From an uncultured Bacteroidales bacterium (GTDB lineage: Bacteria; Bacteroidota; Bacteroidia; Bacteroidales; FEN-979), in the NCBI GenBank assembly GCA_903875045.1, contig CAIQUS010000014.1, forward strand, positions 1 to 64,000: 64,000 nt of DNA. Direction: 5' to 3'. A program made the translations under genes and the position numbers. The notes beneath the pieces were generated by a model, which ran no database searches, had not been told where the DNA came from, and saw nothing but the letters and a program-made list of their open reading frames with translations. This document shows, piece by piece, positions 1 through 11,000 of this stretch. How positions within the stretch are numbered: the stretch's first letter is position 1; the number at the start of each line of letters is the position of its first letter.

Positions 1-984
1 CAGGGAACTTATGATGTTACGATCGACTGGCAATCCTTTGGGCCGGCAATTATTGCTGTGACCGGAACCAACAACACAACTACCTGTGTTTCTTCCTCAA
101 CTCATTCACTTACCATTCATCCTAAACCTCTTCCATCTTTCACCGCATGTTTTGAAGTAACCACTACTCCCGGGGCTAAAAAATTCACCCTGCGCGGTGC
201 AACACCCTATGTGGGCAGCCAGGGTGTGTATTCCGGTAACAGGGTCAGTTACAATGTCACATCAGGAAATTATGAGTTTGACCCGTTCGGAGCCAGCGCC
301 GGTGCTTATCCGGTACTGTATACATTTACAAACAACTTTGGATGCACCGCCAGCGCAGGGCCGGTGAACATCATCGTTCAAAACGGCAGCTTTTATTGTG
401 GTGGTGACCTCACCGATGTGCGCGATGGAAAAACATATCCAACTGCCATGATTGGCGGAAGGTGCTGGATGACCCGGAACCTTGCCTATGGCACCACCCT
501 GGATCCTCCGACCACACCGCAAACCGATAATTGTATTATCGAAAAGTATTGCCTGGCCTCCGATCCGGCCTGCTCAGGGTATGGAGCCCTTTACCAGTGG
601 GATGAACTCATGCGCTACGGATCAACTTCGGCACACCAGGGTATCTGCCCGCCCGAATGGCATGTTCCGTCAGAAGCAGAATGGCAGGTACTCATCAATA
701 ATATTTCAACGAACGCACCCACCCCCGCTGATGCACTTGCAGCCGGTTTTCTCAAAGACCTGTCTCTCAATCCCGGTTTTTTTGCGCTGCTCGAAGGCCT
801 ATACTATATCAACAACACCTGGAGCTTCACAACCGGAAATTTAACCGGAACCATGTATTGGACTTCAGGGTTAAACACACAAAATCTGTCGCTTGCCCGC
901 GGAGTGAACATTTACAACCCCAGCGTATCACGATACTGGAGCAGCAGGGGAAATGCATTTTCGGTGAGGTGTATGAAGGATTAG
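1..984 (+). CDS. FISUMP-domain surface protein, 5' truncated by the window edge
   Basis: The reading frame is open from base 1, so the ORF-track start at 58 (a GTG) is internal and the N-terminus lies outside the window. What remains is the end of a PKD-like repeat, a linker of about 85 residues containing YSGN and FDP motifs, and a C-terminal FISUMP domain (Fib_succ_major). The domain shows the typical DVRDGKTYPT, CWMTRNL, YQWDELM, GICPPEWHVPS and MYWTS motifs and ends VRCMKD. It is closely similar to the C-terminus of the 1953-aa protein at 2112, so the two are tandem paralogs. FISUMP domains are extracytoplasmic and cysteine-rich; their molecular function is unknown. There is no T9SS type A or B tail. 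The stop codon is 5 nt from the convergent toxin gene, with no terminator between them. Confidence 0.88.
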   Translation, partial: QGTYDVTIDWQSFGPAIIAVTGTNNTTTCVSSSTHSLTIHPKPLPSFTACFEVTTTPGAKKFTLRGATPYVGSQGVYSGNRVSYNVTSGNYEFDPFGASAGAYPVLYTFTNNFGCTASAGPVNIIVQNGSFYCGGDLTDVRDGKTYPTAMIGGRCWMTRNLAYGTTLDPPTTPQTDNCIIEKYCLASDPACSGYGALYQWDELMRYGSTSAHQGICPPEWHVPSEAEWQVLINNISTNAPTPADALAAGFLKDLSLNPGFFALLEGLYYINNTWSFTTGNLTGTMYWTSGLNTQNLSLARGVNIYNPSVSRYWSSRGNAFSVRCMKD

Positions 985-989
985 GCTTC

Positions 990-1616
990 CTAAGCGAGGT
1001 AATCCCTTACTGCCTTTTGGATCCCTTTTTTAACAAGCGGCCAGGTTTGGTTTTTAAAGCTTACCGGCGTCTCGCTATGATCCGCATCATTAAAATATGT
1101 AATCGCATTGGGAATGCTAATTGCCAAAATTTGATCTGGATATTTTTGTTTATGAAAGGATATGAGTTTTTCCAAAGAAAAATGTTGTAATAACTCGTAC
1201 AAATCCCAGAAGTCTTTTTTTCTTCCTCTGCCCAGAATAGCTTGAATTTTCATTGCACCAATATCACCACTGCTATACATTCGGATATTGTCCTCACATT
1301 CTATGGCTGCAATTGGCAATTGTGGAATATAAACGATATCAACTTTAACGTTTTTAATGTAACAGAAAATTCCAAATTTCTTATGTCCGCCTTCATAAAT
1401 AAACTCATTTCCAAAAATTTGTCTTAACTCGGTTTCTATGAGGATATGATCAAATTTATTATGAAAAAACAAATCCAGATCAATAGAACTGCGGTGCCCA
1501 TAACGAAGCGATAACGCGGTTCCTCCTACCAGTGAAAATGGTTGAAGTGAAGGCATGCCCATAATCCTTTTCAGTACGGAAAAAGTTCCGGGTTCGACTG
1601 TCTCAGTATGTAACAT
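990..1616 (-). CDS. AbiEii/AbiGii-type nucleotidyltransferase toxin
   Basis: This 208-aa protein matches the AbiEii nucleotidyltransferase toxin family. The signature GGTALSLRYGHRSSIDLDLF (residues 31-50) carries the Gly-Gly turn and the two metal-binding Asp residues (D46, D48). A third acidic position follows in VKVDIVY, and the family's GAMKIQAILGRGRKKDFWDL segment lies in the C-terminal half. Known family members transfer nucleotides to RNA, often tRNA, and act in type IV toxin-antitoxin or abortive-infection systems. The gene overlaps the upstream DUF6922 ORF by 46 bp, typical of translational coupling, with the presumed antitoxin first. Length and motifs look intact. That it acts as a toxin here is inferred from family and context. 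Confidence 0.88.
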   Translation of the reverse strand: MLHTETVEPGTFSVLKRIMGMPSLQPFSLVGGTALSLRYGHRSSIDLDLFFHNKFDHILIETELRQIFGNEFIYEGGHKKFGIFCYIKNVKVDIVYIPQLPIAAIECEDNIRMYSSGDIGAMKIQAILGRGRKKDFWDLYELLQHFSLEKLISFHKQKYPDQILAISIPNAITYFNDADHSETPVSFKNQTWPLVKKGIQKAVRDYLA

Positions 1617-1873
1617 CTGAATTCACTTAAAGGTTTATCAATCACTGCACTCGCCAGATGTATCCTGTGTTCTGGTAAAAACTTTGCATTCAATAAGGCC
1701 TGGGTAACCTTTTCATCACCATAGTAACGGCGGCAATTGCGGATATCCTCCACATCGCCCCGCTCAAACACCCGTTCAATCACAAAATTGGCCCTGAGGT
1801 CATAGTCCATTTTTTCAAAATTGACATCCCAGAAAATCCGTTTGTTAAATATCGGTTTTTGTTTCCCTTCCAT
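1571..1873 (-). CDS. DUF6922-type protein, probable antitoxin partner of AbiEii
   Basis: This small protein of about 100 aa begins MEGKQKPIFNKRIFWD and resembles the DUF6922 proteins that precede AbiEii-like toxins in Bacteroidota. The ORF track extends it to 1921, but I prefer the ATG at 1871-1873. A consensus promoter (-7 box TACCTTTG) lies only 4 nt before that ATG, so the longer start would fall upstream of transcription. The transcript would then be leaderless or nearly so. The gene overlaps the toxin by 46 bp. The antitoxin role is inferred from position and size; I see no recognisable DNA-binding motif. Confidence 0.75.
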   Translation of the reverse strand: MEGKQKPIFNKRIFWDVNFEKMDYDLRANFVIERVFERGDVEDIRNCRRYYGDEKVTQALLNAKFLPEHRIHLASAVIDKPLSEFRCYILRQSNPELFPY

Positions 1874-1877
1874 TTGA

Positions 1878-1909
1878 CAAAGGTAAAGATAATCATGAAA
1901 AATTATCAA
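1878..1909 (-). promoter_or_regulatory. Bacteroidota promoter for the toxin-antitoxin pair
   Basis: Read on the minus strand this is TTG, a 21-nt spacer and TACCTTTG, a full match to the Bacteroidota TTG/TAnnTTTG consensus. It lies 4 nt upstream of the DUF6922 ATG, implying almost no 5' untranslated region. Confidence 0.7.
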
Positions 1910-2017
1910 CGAGGCGCTCAATTCGCAAACTGAATAATACAGTCCAAACCAACCCTATCAATGCATCATTATTTGACAGAAATACCTTTGTCCTGCAATG
2001 AATTAAAGATTAATTTG

Positions 2018-2025
2018 TAAATTTG
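2018..2025 (+). promoter_or_regulatory. -7 promoter box (TAAATTTG)
   Basis: A match to TAnnTTTG about 85 nt upstream of the ATG at 2112. The nearest upstream TTG (1988-1990) is 27 nt away, longer than usual. A second box, TACCTTTG at 1983-1990, has no TTG at normal spacing. Confidence 0.45.
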
Positions 2026-2111
2026 CACCACTAAAAGCAACCTGTTCACATTTTCGTTGTCATTAGTATAATGGAAATCTTCACCAGGAACTATAAAGCT
2101 GCAAATCCAGA

Positions 2112-5100
2112 ATGACATTTCGGTTCGCATACCTAATCTCTTTCTTTCTCGTTTTCATTCAGAACATTTTTAGTCAATCAAGCACTGACAGTTGCCATAA
2201 AGCGGATGTTTTTTGCGGGAACAATGTGATTACCTATCCTGCAACTGTTGGCCCCGGTAGCGCCGGTCAGGGAATACCAGCTGAAAACAATTTACCTCCC
2301 GACGGGTGGGGATGTTTGAGTTTACGGCCAAATCCGGCCTGGTTTTTTATGCAAATCGGTGATCCCGGGCTGGTAACAATTTATATAACCAACCATAAGC
2401 AGGATCCGCCCGCACCCCCAAACCCACAGGACAATGACATCGATTTTATCTGCTGGGGGCCCTACACTTCTCCAACTGGAGCGTGTACCAATGATTTGAC
2501 ACCCGCACACATCATTGATTGCAGCTATTCAGGAGAACACAGTGAAACCTGCACCATTCTGAACGCACAAACCGGAGAATTCTATCTGTTATGTATTACA
2601 AACTTTGACAATACAGCAACAGATATTACCTTCAGCCAATCGAATTTTGGGCAAGTCGGTGCGGGCAACACCAACTGCAACATCGTACTCAACTGCTCTG
2701 TACTTTCAATAACCACAGAACCAACCACCTGCGATCCCGGAACGGGAACTTTTACACTGAATGGCACCATCGAATTTACAAATCCTCCCGCCACCGGGGT
2801 TTTATTGTTAAAGGATGTCACTGCCAGCCCAATCATGCAGACTCAGCTTGTACCACCTTTTATCAGTCCGATGAACTACTCCATCCCCAATATTCCCTGC
2901 GACGGACTCCTTCATACCCTGGTTGCAAGTTTCTCTGACGCTGTGAATCCATGCAATCTGGATAGCGCTTATCAGGCTCCTATTCCCCCATGCCCTTCGG
3001 GGGTTATCAGTGGAGGAGGCCCTGTGTGCAACGATGGAACCAGTCAAACCAACGTAAGCATTGCCGTTGTCGGAGCAGCAGGCCCATACAACTTCACTTA
3101 TGCCATCAATGGGGTCAACCAACCACCTGTTACCAATTATGCGGGGTCTCTTCCTTATATAATTAATACCAACACACCGGGAACCTATACACTCATTTCA
3201 ACCTCAAACAGCTCCTGCTCAGGATCGTCATCAGGATCAGCAACTATTTCACTGGTACCCATCCCTGTGGCCCCTGTTCCGGTAAATCCTGCGAATTATT
3301 CCTGTGGGAATGACAGGGTACCCCTACTGGTTACAGATATTCCCGGAGTTGCCGTCAACTGGTATGATGCAGCTTCAGGAGGCATCAAACTCTTTACAGG
3401 AAACCCTTTCTTGACACCGGTTTTAACCGCTACCACTACTTTTTATGCCGAAGCCGAAAGCATTACCGGCAATTGTAAAAGTTTGACAAGAACGCCTCTT
3501 ACTGCAGAGGTTCGGCCTGTTCCGGCAGTTTCAAATGCCTCAACATCAATGAGTATCTGTTCTGGAGAACCCTGGTCTGTACCCTTGACCTCGACGCCGG
3601 CCGGCGCTTCATTCAATTGGACTGCAGGTTGTCTCCCTATCGGGTCAGTAAGTGGTTTTGTCACCCCGGCCGCAGGAAACATACTAAGTGATCCTCTCAT
3701 CAATACAACTACAGGACCTGGTGTCGTGAAATATCAGGTTACGCCAACCTTGAATCAATGTGACGGAATTCCAGTCCCATTCAACATCACCGTCAACCCA
3801 AAACCCATCCCTGCATTCGTTCAGTCATCTGCCTCAGTTTGTGAAGGGGCTCAAAGTGTTATTTACAGCACCCACCCCGGGATGACAAATTACCTTTGGA
3901 GCATCTCTTCAGGGGGAACGATTACATCCGGGCAAACAACCAATACTGTTGAAGTAAACTGGTCGGTTGTTGGATCAGGTACCGACCGCTGGATTGAAGT
4001 AAATTATACAGATGCAAATGGTTGCGTAGCGGAAAACCCAACCAGGATCTATGTTACCGTGAAGCCAATTCCCAATGTGGTGGCAACACCATCCACCCTG
4101 GATATCTGCAGCGGGCAAACTGCCGCCATCCAGTTTGAATCAACAGTGGCCGGAACCATTGGATCAACGCAATTCAACTGGACACTGACTGCGGGAACAG
4201 GAGTATCACCAAATACACTCTCCGGATCAGGAACAATCAACCAGGCTTTCACATCTGTCAGCAGTGCCATTGAACCAGTTCTTTTCCAGATCACTCCTTT
4301 GGCTAACGGTTGCAGCCCGGCAAATCCTGCACCTTACACATTGAACGTCAAACCAGTTCCGAATCTAACCACGGCCCCCATCAGCCCGCTCTGCTCGGGA
4401 AATTTGACCAATATCAATCTTTTGTCAAGTGTAGCAGGGACACAGTTCACATGGACTGCCTCAGTCCTTTCAGGTTCAGCCACCGGACAAACAAATTCAG
4501 TGGTTCCGGGTGTTCTGATAAATGATCAACTCATCAATACCGGGAATGACGATGCTGTTATTCGTTATACCATCATCCCCCATGCCAATGGATGCAACGG
4601 AATCAGTTACAATTATGATGTGACCGTTCATCCTGTTCCGCTGTTGACCAATTCACCGAAATTAAAGGAGATTTGCCAGGGAAACGCAACAGCAATCACA
4701 CTCACCTCCAATGTTACTGGGTCCCAATTTACCTGGACATGTGCACAACCCTCCGGAAATGTGACCGGATGGGCGAACAGTTCAACTCCCGGAACCACAA
4801 TTGACCAGATTCTCCAACTTGCCATTTTTACCCTCGACTCCGTAATTTACCATATAACCCCCAGTGCCAGTGGCTGTTTTGGCCTGGATGCAAATTACAA
4901 GGTCATTGTAAACCCGGTACCCAGGGTAACCAATACGCCAATGCACGACACCATCTGTTCTGCCACCCAGGCCAATGTTGCGCTTACTGCCACTTGCGCC
5001 GGAACCAGTTTTTCCTGGTCGGGTGCTCTGGGAACAGGAAACATCACCGGTTTCGGAACCGGCAACACCCCTCTCATTTCTGAAACACTGATAAACCATG

Positions 5101-7973
5101 GAAACACTACAGGATCGGTGATATACACGGTCATACCCCACGCCGGGCTTTGTCTTGGCAGCGACACCCTTTACACGGTGTATGTTTACCCAAAACCGGG
5201 ACTGACCACCGCTCCACTTAATACAACCATTTGCTCGGGAACCCTCATCACCATTCCACTCACTTCGAATGTTGCCAATGCCAGTTATTCATGGACAGCA
5301 TCGGCAAGTTCAGCCTCGGTAGCAGGTTTCGGCCCGGGGAACGGGACAAACATTACTCAAACAATCACAAACTCAGGCACTACGATCGAAACGGTAACTT
5401 ACACGATCACACCAAGGGCCAATGGATGCAACGGCGACAATTTTACTTACATTGTCACAGTAAATCCAGTCCCCCATCTGATGAATTCACAACCTGATCC
5501 AGTCTGCTCCGGAACAACTCTGAACATCCCATTGATACCGGATGTAACCGGCAGTACTTTTACATGGAATGCATCCTGTTTGCCCGTTGGGTCTGTCACG
5601 GGTTTTACCGCAAACCAGGCCACTGGTATAAATGTGATAGCCGAAACACTGACAAATACCGGGAATATTGTTTCCACAGTTACATACCTGATCACTCCTC
5701 ATGCAAATGGGTGTTCAGGATCAATAGCCGGACTGACCCTGCCGGTCAACCCCAGCCCGGTGATATCATGTTCTGCAGGACAATCCATTTGCTCCGGGAC
5801 GGCTTTTACGCCGATTACACTTAATTCCACAGTTGCAGGGACCCTGTTTTCCTGGTCGGCTTCCTGCCCGGTGGGAAGCATCAATCCTTGTCCCATAGCC
5901 CCCGGCACAGGAAGCCCGGTTCCCTCTGTGACTTTCATGAATGTCACAGATATCCAGCAAACCATAACCTATTCAGTCAATTCGTCATTTAATGGTTGTC
6001 CCGGGTCCTCTACAACACATGTTGTTACAGTAAACCCAAGTCCAACAGTAACCAACTGGCCACTCGAACAAACAATTTGCTCTGGCCAAACCAGTATAAA
6101 GGTAAACCTTACCTCAACAGTATTGGGAACAACTTTTTCCTGGACCGCCTCTACAACCGCCCCCATCACAGGATTTTCATTGGCCGGTTCTGACAATATC
6201 CCTGCTCAGACACTTTCAATTCCAACAGGGAATACTGGTTTTGTAACCTATCACATCATTCCGTCCTTCACCGGCGGCACATCCTGCCCCGGCGCACCCA
6301 CCGATTATAAAATCCATGTCAATTCGCTTCCTACACCTGTGATCACTGGTCCAACCCTGGTTTGTGAACTGCAACCGGATGTAAAATATGCAACACCAAA
6401 TGTCCCTGGCCATTCATTCAACTGGATCATCACCGGGGCAACCAGCGTGATCAATGCCGGCACAAATGAAGTGACAGTTACCTGGGGTCCTTATACCACC
6501 TCGCCCGGAACGCTTGTGCTCACCGAAACCATTGATGCGACAGGCTGCCAGCAAACCACAGTAGTTACCCATGTCGTGTTACAGCAACGACCAATTCCAA
6601 CACTTACCGGACCGGAATCTGTATGCATTGGATCCACAAATAAAATTTATCAAACCGAACCGGGAATGTCGAATTATGCATGGTCGGTTACCGGCGGTAG
6701 CATTACTGCCGGGGGGGGCGCTGGCAGTCCTTCAGCAACTGTTACCTGGAATACAGTCGGTACACAAACCATAGAGGTGAATTATACCAATTCACTGAAT
6801 TGTCCCGGATTCCCTGCCAAACAGTTGATTGTTACGGTCAATCCTTTGCCCAATACGGTCATCTCCCAGGGATCAGGACCTGTTTGTGAATCTATGCCGC
6901 ATACCTATCAGGTGCCTGCTGATCCTGCATCTTCCTTTTTATGGACAATTACGCCTGCAACCAGGGGAATAGTTTCCGCAGGACAGGGTAACAGCAACAT
7001 CAGCATCGACTGGTACACCAGTGGAGGTGCAGTTGTTGCGGTAACAGGTACCAATACCACCACAGGTTGTATCTCCTCCTCCACTTTTCCGGTGATTGTC
7101 AATCCAAAACCATCACCTGTTTTCACGGGATGCTTTGATTTAACCACCACCCCAAATGCAAAAAAAATTATTCTTCGCGGAGGAAATCCGGCATTGTCTT
7201 CACAAGGAGTTTATTCGGGAAACAGAGTTTCATTGAACAATATCTCCGGTCAATACGAATTTGATCCCACAGGTGCAAGCGCAGGATCTTACCCCATAAC
7301 CTATACCTATACCAATACGTTTGGATGCCCGGCAAGTGCATCACCGGTTTCCATTACCATTACCAATAACACTTTTTTTTGTGGTGGCAAACTAACAGAT
7401 GTACGTGATGGAAGGCAATACCAAACCGCTACCCTTTCAGGCCGTTGCTGGATGACTGAGAACCTTGGTTATGGTGCAATTTTACCAAATGTGCCCGCAA
7501 CACCCCAAACCGACAATTGTGTCGTCGAAAAATATTGTTTACCCGCTGATGCAGGTTGTACCAGCAATGGCGGGTTGTACCAGTGGGATGAACTGTTGGA
7601 TTATTCAGCTTCAGCCAGTACAAAAGGCATTTGCCCACCGGAATGGCATGTTCCGTCAGAAACGGAATGGCAGCAGCTAATTGACAACCTCGTTCCAGGA
7701 ATCGGCGCCCCAAATGCCAATGCCGCTGTATCACCGGAATTAAAAGACATTTTTCTTACCGGTGGATTTCATGGTCTTCTGACCGGTTTCAATTACCTTG
7801 ACAACACCTGGGTTTTCAACTCCGGCCCTGTGACGGCAACAATGTATTGGACATCAACGGCCTCCAACATGGACCACAGCACTTCCCGTGGCCTCAACAT
7901 CTATACTCCAAGCATTTCACGGTACTCAGGGAGCAGGGCAAATTCATTCCCTGTGCGGTGCGTAAAAGATTAG
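2112..7973 (+). CDS. Large secreted PKD/Ig-like repeat protein with C-terminal FISUMP domain
   Basis: This 1953-aa protein has a signal peptide (residues 1-21). Next comes a cysteine-rich N-terminal domain (about 25-195) with PNPAWFFM, DIDFICWGPY and ILNAQTG motifs, also found in the protein at 36558-38810. An Ig_7-like segment lies at about 390-470. It is followed by roughly a dozen PKD-like repeats of 80-95 aa, each with an IC[SN]G-type start and a TPHANGC-type end. A linker with YSGN and FDPTGA motifs leads to a C-terminal FISUMP domain (about 1755-1953) ending VRCVKD. It is a probable cell-surface stalk with a terminal display domain. No T9SS type A or B tail is present, so how it is exported and anchored is unclear. 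It is the full-length paralog of the partial gene at 1-984. Confidence 0.85.
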   Translation: MTFRFAYLISFFLVFIQNIFSQSSTDSCHKADVFCGNNVITYPATVGPGSAGQGIPAENNLPPDGWGCLSLRPNPAWFFMQIGDPGLVTIYITNHKQDPPAPPNPQDNDIDFICWGPYTSPTGACTNDLTPAHIIDCSYSGEHSETCTILNAQTGEFYLLCITNFDNTATDITFSQSNFGQVGAGNTNCNIVLNCSVLSITTEPTTCDPGTGTFTLNGTIEFTNPPATGVLLLKDVTASPIMQTQLVPPFISPMNYSIPNIPCDGLLHTLVASFSDAVNPCNLDSAYQAPIPPCPSGVISGGGPVCNDGTSQTNVSIAVVGAAGPYNFTYAINGVNQPPVTNYAGSLPYIINTNTPGTYTLISTSNSSCSGSSSGSATISLVPIPVAPVPVNPANYSCGNDRVPLLVTDIPGVAVNWYDAASGGIKLFTGNPFLTPVLTATTTFYAEAESITGNCKSLTRTPLTAEVRPVPAVSNASTSMSICSGEPWSVPLTSTPAGASFNWTAGCLPIGSVSGFVTPAAGNILSDPLINTTTGPGVVKYQVTPTLNQCDGIPVPFNITVNPKPIPAFVQSSASVCEGAQSVIYSTHPGMTNYLWSISSGGTITSGQTTNTVEVNWSVVGSGTDRWIEVNYTDANGCVAENPTRIYVTVKPIPNVVATPSTLDICSGQTAAIQFESTVAGTIGSTQFNWTLTAGTGVSPNTLSGSGTINQAFTSVSSAIEPVLFQITPLANGCSPANPAPYTLNVKPVPNLTTAPISPLCSGNLTNINLLSSVAGTQFTWTASVLSGSATGQTNSVVPGVLINDQLINTGNDDAVIRYTIIPHANGCNGISYNYDVTVHPVPLLTNSPKLKEICQGNATAITLTSNVTGSQFTWTCAQPSGNVTGWANSSTPGTTIDQILQLAIFTLDSVIYHITPSASGCFGLDANYKVIVNPVPRVTNTPMHDTICSATQANVALTATCAGTSFSWSGALGTGNITGFGTGNTPLISETLINHGNTTGSVIYTVIPHAGLCLGSDTLYTVYVYPKPGLTTAPLNTTICSGTLITIPLTSNVANASYSWTASASSASVAGFGPGNGTNITQTITNSGTTIETVTYTITPRANGCNGDNFTYIVTVNPVPHLMNSQPDPVCSGTTLNIPLIPDVTGSTFTWNASCLPVGSVTGFTANQATGINVIAETLTNTGNIVSTVTYLITPHANGCSGSIAGLTLPVNPSPVISCSAGQSICSGTAFTPITLNSTVAGTLFSWSASCPVGSINPCPIAPGTGSPVPSVTFMNVTDIQQTITYSVNSSFNGCPGSSTTHVVTVNPSPTVTNWPLEQTICSGQTSIKVNLTSTVLGTTFSWTASTTAPITGFSLAGSDNIPAQTLSIPTGNTGFVTYHIIPSFTGGTSCPGAPTDYKIHVNSLPTPVITGPTLVCELQPDVKYATPNVPGHSFNWIITGATSVINAGTNEVTVTWGPYTTSPGTLVLTETIDATGCQQTTVVTHVVLQQRPIPTLTGPESVCIGSTNKIYQTEPGMSNYAWSVTGGSITAGGGAGSPSATVTWNTVGTQTIEVNYTNSLNCPGFPAKQLIVTVNPLPNTVISQGSGPVCESMPHTYQVPADPASSFLWTITPATRGIVSAGQGNSNISIDWYTSGGAVVAVTGTNTTTGCISSSTFPVIVNPKPSPVFTGCFDLTTTPNAKKIILRGGNPALSSQGVYSGNRVSLNNISGQYEFDPTGASAGSYPITYTYTNTFGCPASASPVSITITNNTFFCGGKLTDVRDGRQYQTATLSGRCWMTENLGYGAILPNVPATPQTDNCVVEKYCLPADAGCTSNGGLYQWDELLDYSASASTKGICPPEWHVPSETEWQQLIDNLVPGIGAPNANAAVSPELKDIFLTGGFHGLLTGFNYLDNTWVFNSGPVTATMYWTSTASNMDHSTSRGLNIYTPSISRYSGSRANSFPVRCVKD

Positions 7974-7983
7974 TTTATTTATT

Positions 7984-8000
7984 ATTGTATCTTTATAGAA
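7984..8000 (+). promoter_or_regulatory. Promoter element ATTGTATCTTTATAGAA
   Basis: It contains a near-consensus -7 box (TATCTTTA) 26 nt before the ATG at 8022. The same 17 bases occur, in the matching orientation, upstream of the giant FISUMP gene at 55581. Confidence 0.6.
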
Positions 8001-8021
8001 CTTTTTAAGGTCATTCACAGA

Positions 8022-11000
8022 ATGAAGATTCGTTCCATTTTTTGTCACCTCCTTTTCTGGTTTCTGGTTTCAATTTTACCATTGGAATCAAGATCACAAT
8101 TAACTGTTGTTCAGGGATCTGACATCGGAATGACGCCACTTGAATTTGTTCAGACATATCTTGTCGGTACCGGTGTTGCTGTTTCGAATGCAACATATAA
8201 CGGATCATCCGAACCACTCAACAGCACAAATCGTATTCCCCTGAAGGCGAGGGATCAGGTTGGTTCATTTTCTAATGCAGGAGGAGCGATTAGCCAACTG
8301 GGCATCGGTGGTGGTGTGCTCCTGTCAACCGGATATGCAGCAAATGCCAAAGCCGGATTGAACCCTGATGCTGACATGTGGGGAACCAGCCAGCCAGCTG
8401 AAAGCGACCCTGATCTGGTAATTCTTGCAGGCATCACCGTCCATGACAAATCTATTCTTGAGTTTGACTTTGTTCCGCAAACCGATGTGGTCACCTTCAG
8501 GTATGTGTTTAGCTCCATCGAATTTGATGGATTTTGCGGATCAATCAACGATGCTTTTGGCCTGTTTCTGAGCGGCCCCGGCATTGCCGGAGGATTGGGA
8601 TTTGTAAATGATGCAGTCAACATAGCATTGTTGCCAAACAGCACTAATTATGTGACCATTTTTAATATTTGCGCCGCAGATCAGGGAAATACCGGAAACG
8701 GCGTTTATTCATGGTGGAATGTAAAAAAGGATTTCTTTTCATATAACCGGCTCACCTACGTTTTCTCTGCTTCATACTCAATCGTTTGCAACCAGACATA
8801 CCACATGAAATTTGCCATTGGTGATGCTTCTGACGGGGTGCTGGATTCAGGTGTTTTCCTCGAGCAAAACAGTTTCTCCAGCAATAATATTACAAGTTCT
8901 ACCTCATTCTCCAATCCACTTACCGGCCAGCTGCTTGTTGAAGGATGCAGCAATGCATCACTAATCTATACGATTCCACAACCACAGGCCACCAACCTGG
9001 TAATTGACCTTGCAATTCATCCTTCAGGAACTGCTACCCAGGCAGATATTCTGCCGAATCCCTTCCCGTTACATGCAACCATTCCAGCCGGACAACTGCA
9101 ATCAACACCAATCCTAATCATTCCTGTCTCTGACGGAATTCCTGAACCGATTGAGAACCTGGTGATCAAAGGCACCACCGTTACTTGCAATATCACAAAC
9201 GAAATCACAGCTGATTACTCCATCAAGGATTATACGCCGCTTTCCATTGGACTGGGAAATCTCACAATTTGCGATGGTTCACCGGCAACATTAAACGCAG
9301 GTATCACCGGTGGACAACCCGTGTTGCCTTCCAACACCTACCATTATCTCTGGAGTACAGCAGATACCACCCCAGTCATTGTGGTCAATCCTCCTGCCGG
9401 CCACCATCTTTATTCGGTAACCGTCACCGATGCATGCAATCAATCGGGCAGCAAAGAAATTTCTGTCGACATCGGGACAACCCCGGCATCAGCCGGTTCC
9501 ATTACCGGCACCTCCACCATTTGCACGCCAGCTATCGGAAACACCTATACTGTGCCTGTCATTACAGGCGCTGACAGTTATATCTGGACCCTCCCTTTTG
9601 GTGCAACCATCACTTCCGGGCAGAACACAAATTCCATAACGGTTGATTTTGGCACATCAGCCACCTCAGGGATCATGAGTGTAAAGGCGCACAGCAACTT
9701 TTGCGGCGATGGGGCACCCTCGATACTCAACCTTGTCGTCAACCCGGCTGTGCAAGCCGCCGGACCGATCACCGGGGCTTCAACTGTGTGCCAGGGGTCC
9801 GCACAGTTTACATATTCCATTGCACCCATTGCATTTGTCACTGATTATGAATGGTTAGTCCCTGCAGGGGTCACCATCATCAGTGGAACCAATACAAACC
9901 AAATTACCTGCGTATTCACAACTTCAGCAGCTTCAGGTAATTTTTCGGTTCGGGGATTCAACCTTGATTGCGGATTTGGGCTCCCTGCTATCAAGCCGGT
10001 ACTGGTAAACCCTATGGTCGGACCTGCAGGGCCAATCACAGGCCCCTCCGTGGTTTGCCAGGGCCCCGATCAGGTAAACTATACCATTACCCCGCTTGCT
10101 TTTGCAACTTCGTATGAGTGGTCTGTACCATCAGGGGTCACCATCCTGAATGGCACCAATACAAATCAGATAACCTGTATCTTCACCTCCTCCGCCGTGT
10201 CAGGCAATTTCTCAGTAAGAGGACACAACGCCGAATGTGGCTTTGGCTTGCCAATGGTGATGCCAGTCACGGTAAACCCGCTGCCAGGGCCAGCCGGGGC
10301 TATCTCCGGTCCCGTTACTATCTGCCAGGGAACTGATCCGGTGATATATTCTGTCACACCTGTTTCCAATTCAACTTTGTACGAGTGGTCGGTACCTTCA
10401 GGGGTTACCATCCAGAGTGGTTTAAACACCAACCAGATCACCTGTATTTTTACCCCCGCGGCAATTTCAGGTACTTTCTCAGTGAGAGGTTACAATGCCC
10501 AATGCTATTTCGGAACACCTGCCGTAAAGCCAGTCATCGTAAACCCATTGCCCGGACCAGCCGGTCTCATCACAAGCATCAATGGTTCCAATGTTTGTGT
10601 GCCTCAAACTGGTATCGCATATCAGGTAAACCCGATTACGAATGTGTCAGCATACAACTGGGTTTATACAGGAAATGGCGCAACACTGAACAATCACAGT
10701 GCTTCGCTTATCATTGATTATTCAGCTGCGGCAACCTCAGGAGGACTTAAGGTGAACGGGGAGAATGCCTGTGGTGCGGGCCCTGAATCCATGGTTTACC
10801 CAATTACCGTCAACCCAAAACCGGCTGTCAGCTTTTTACCTTGTATGGAGGTGAAGACTACCAAGAATGGCAGCCCGGTCATGCTCAGAGGTGGCAGCCC
10901 GGTTGGGCCAGGAGGTAATTACAGCGGGAACGGTATCTCACAACTGAGCCCGGGAGTATTTATTTTTGATCCGGCAAACAACAATGTTATTGGCGGAGGA

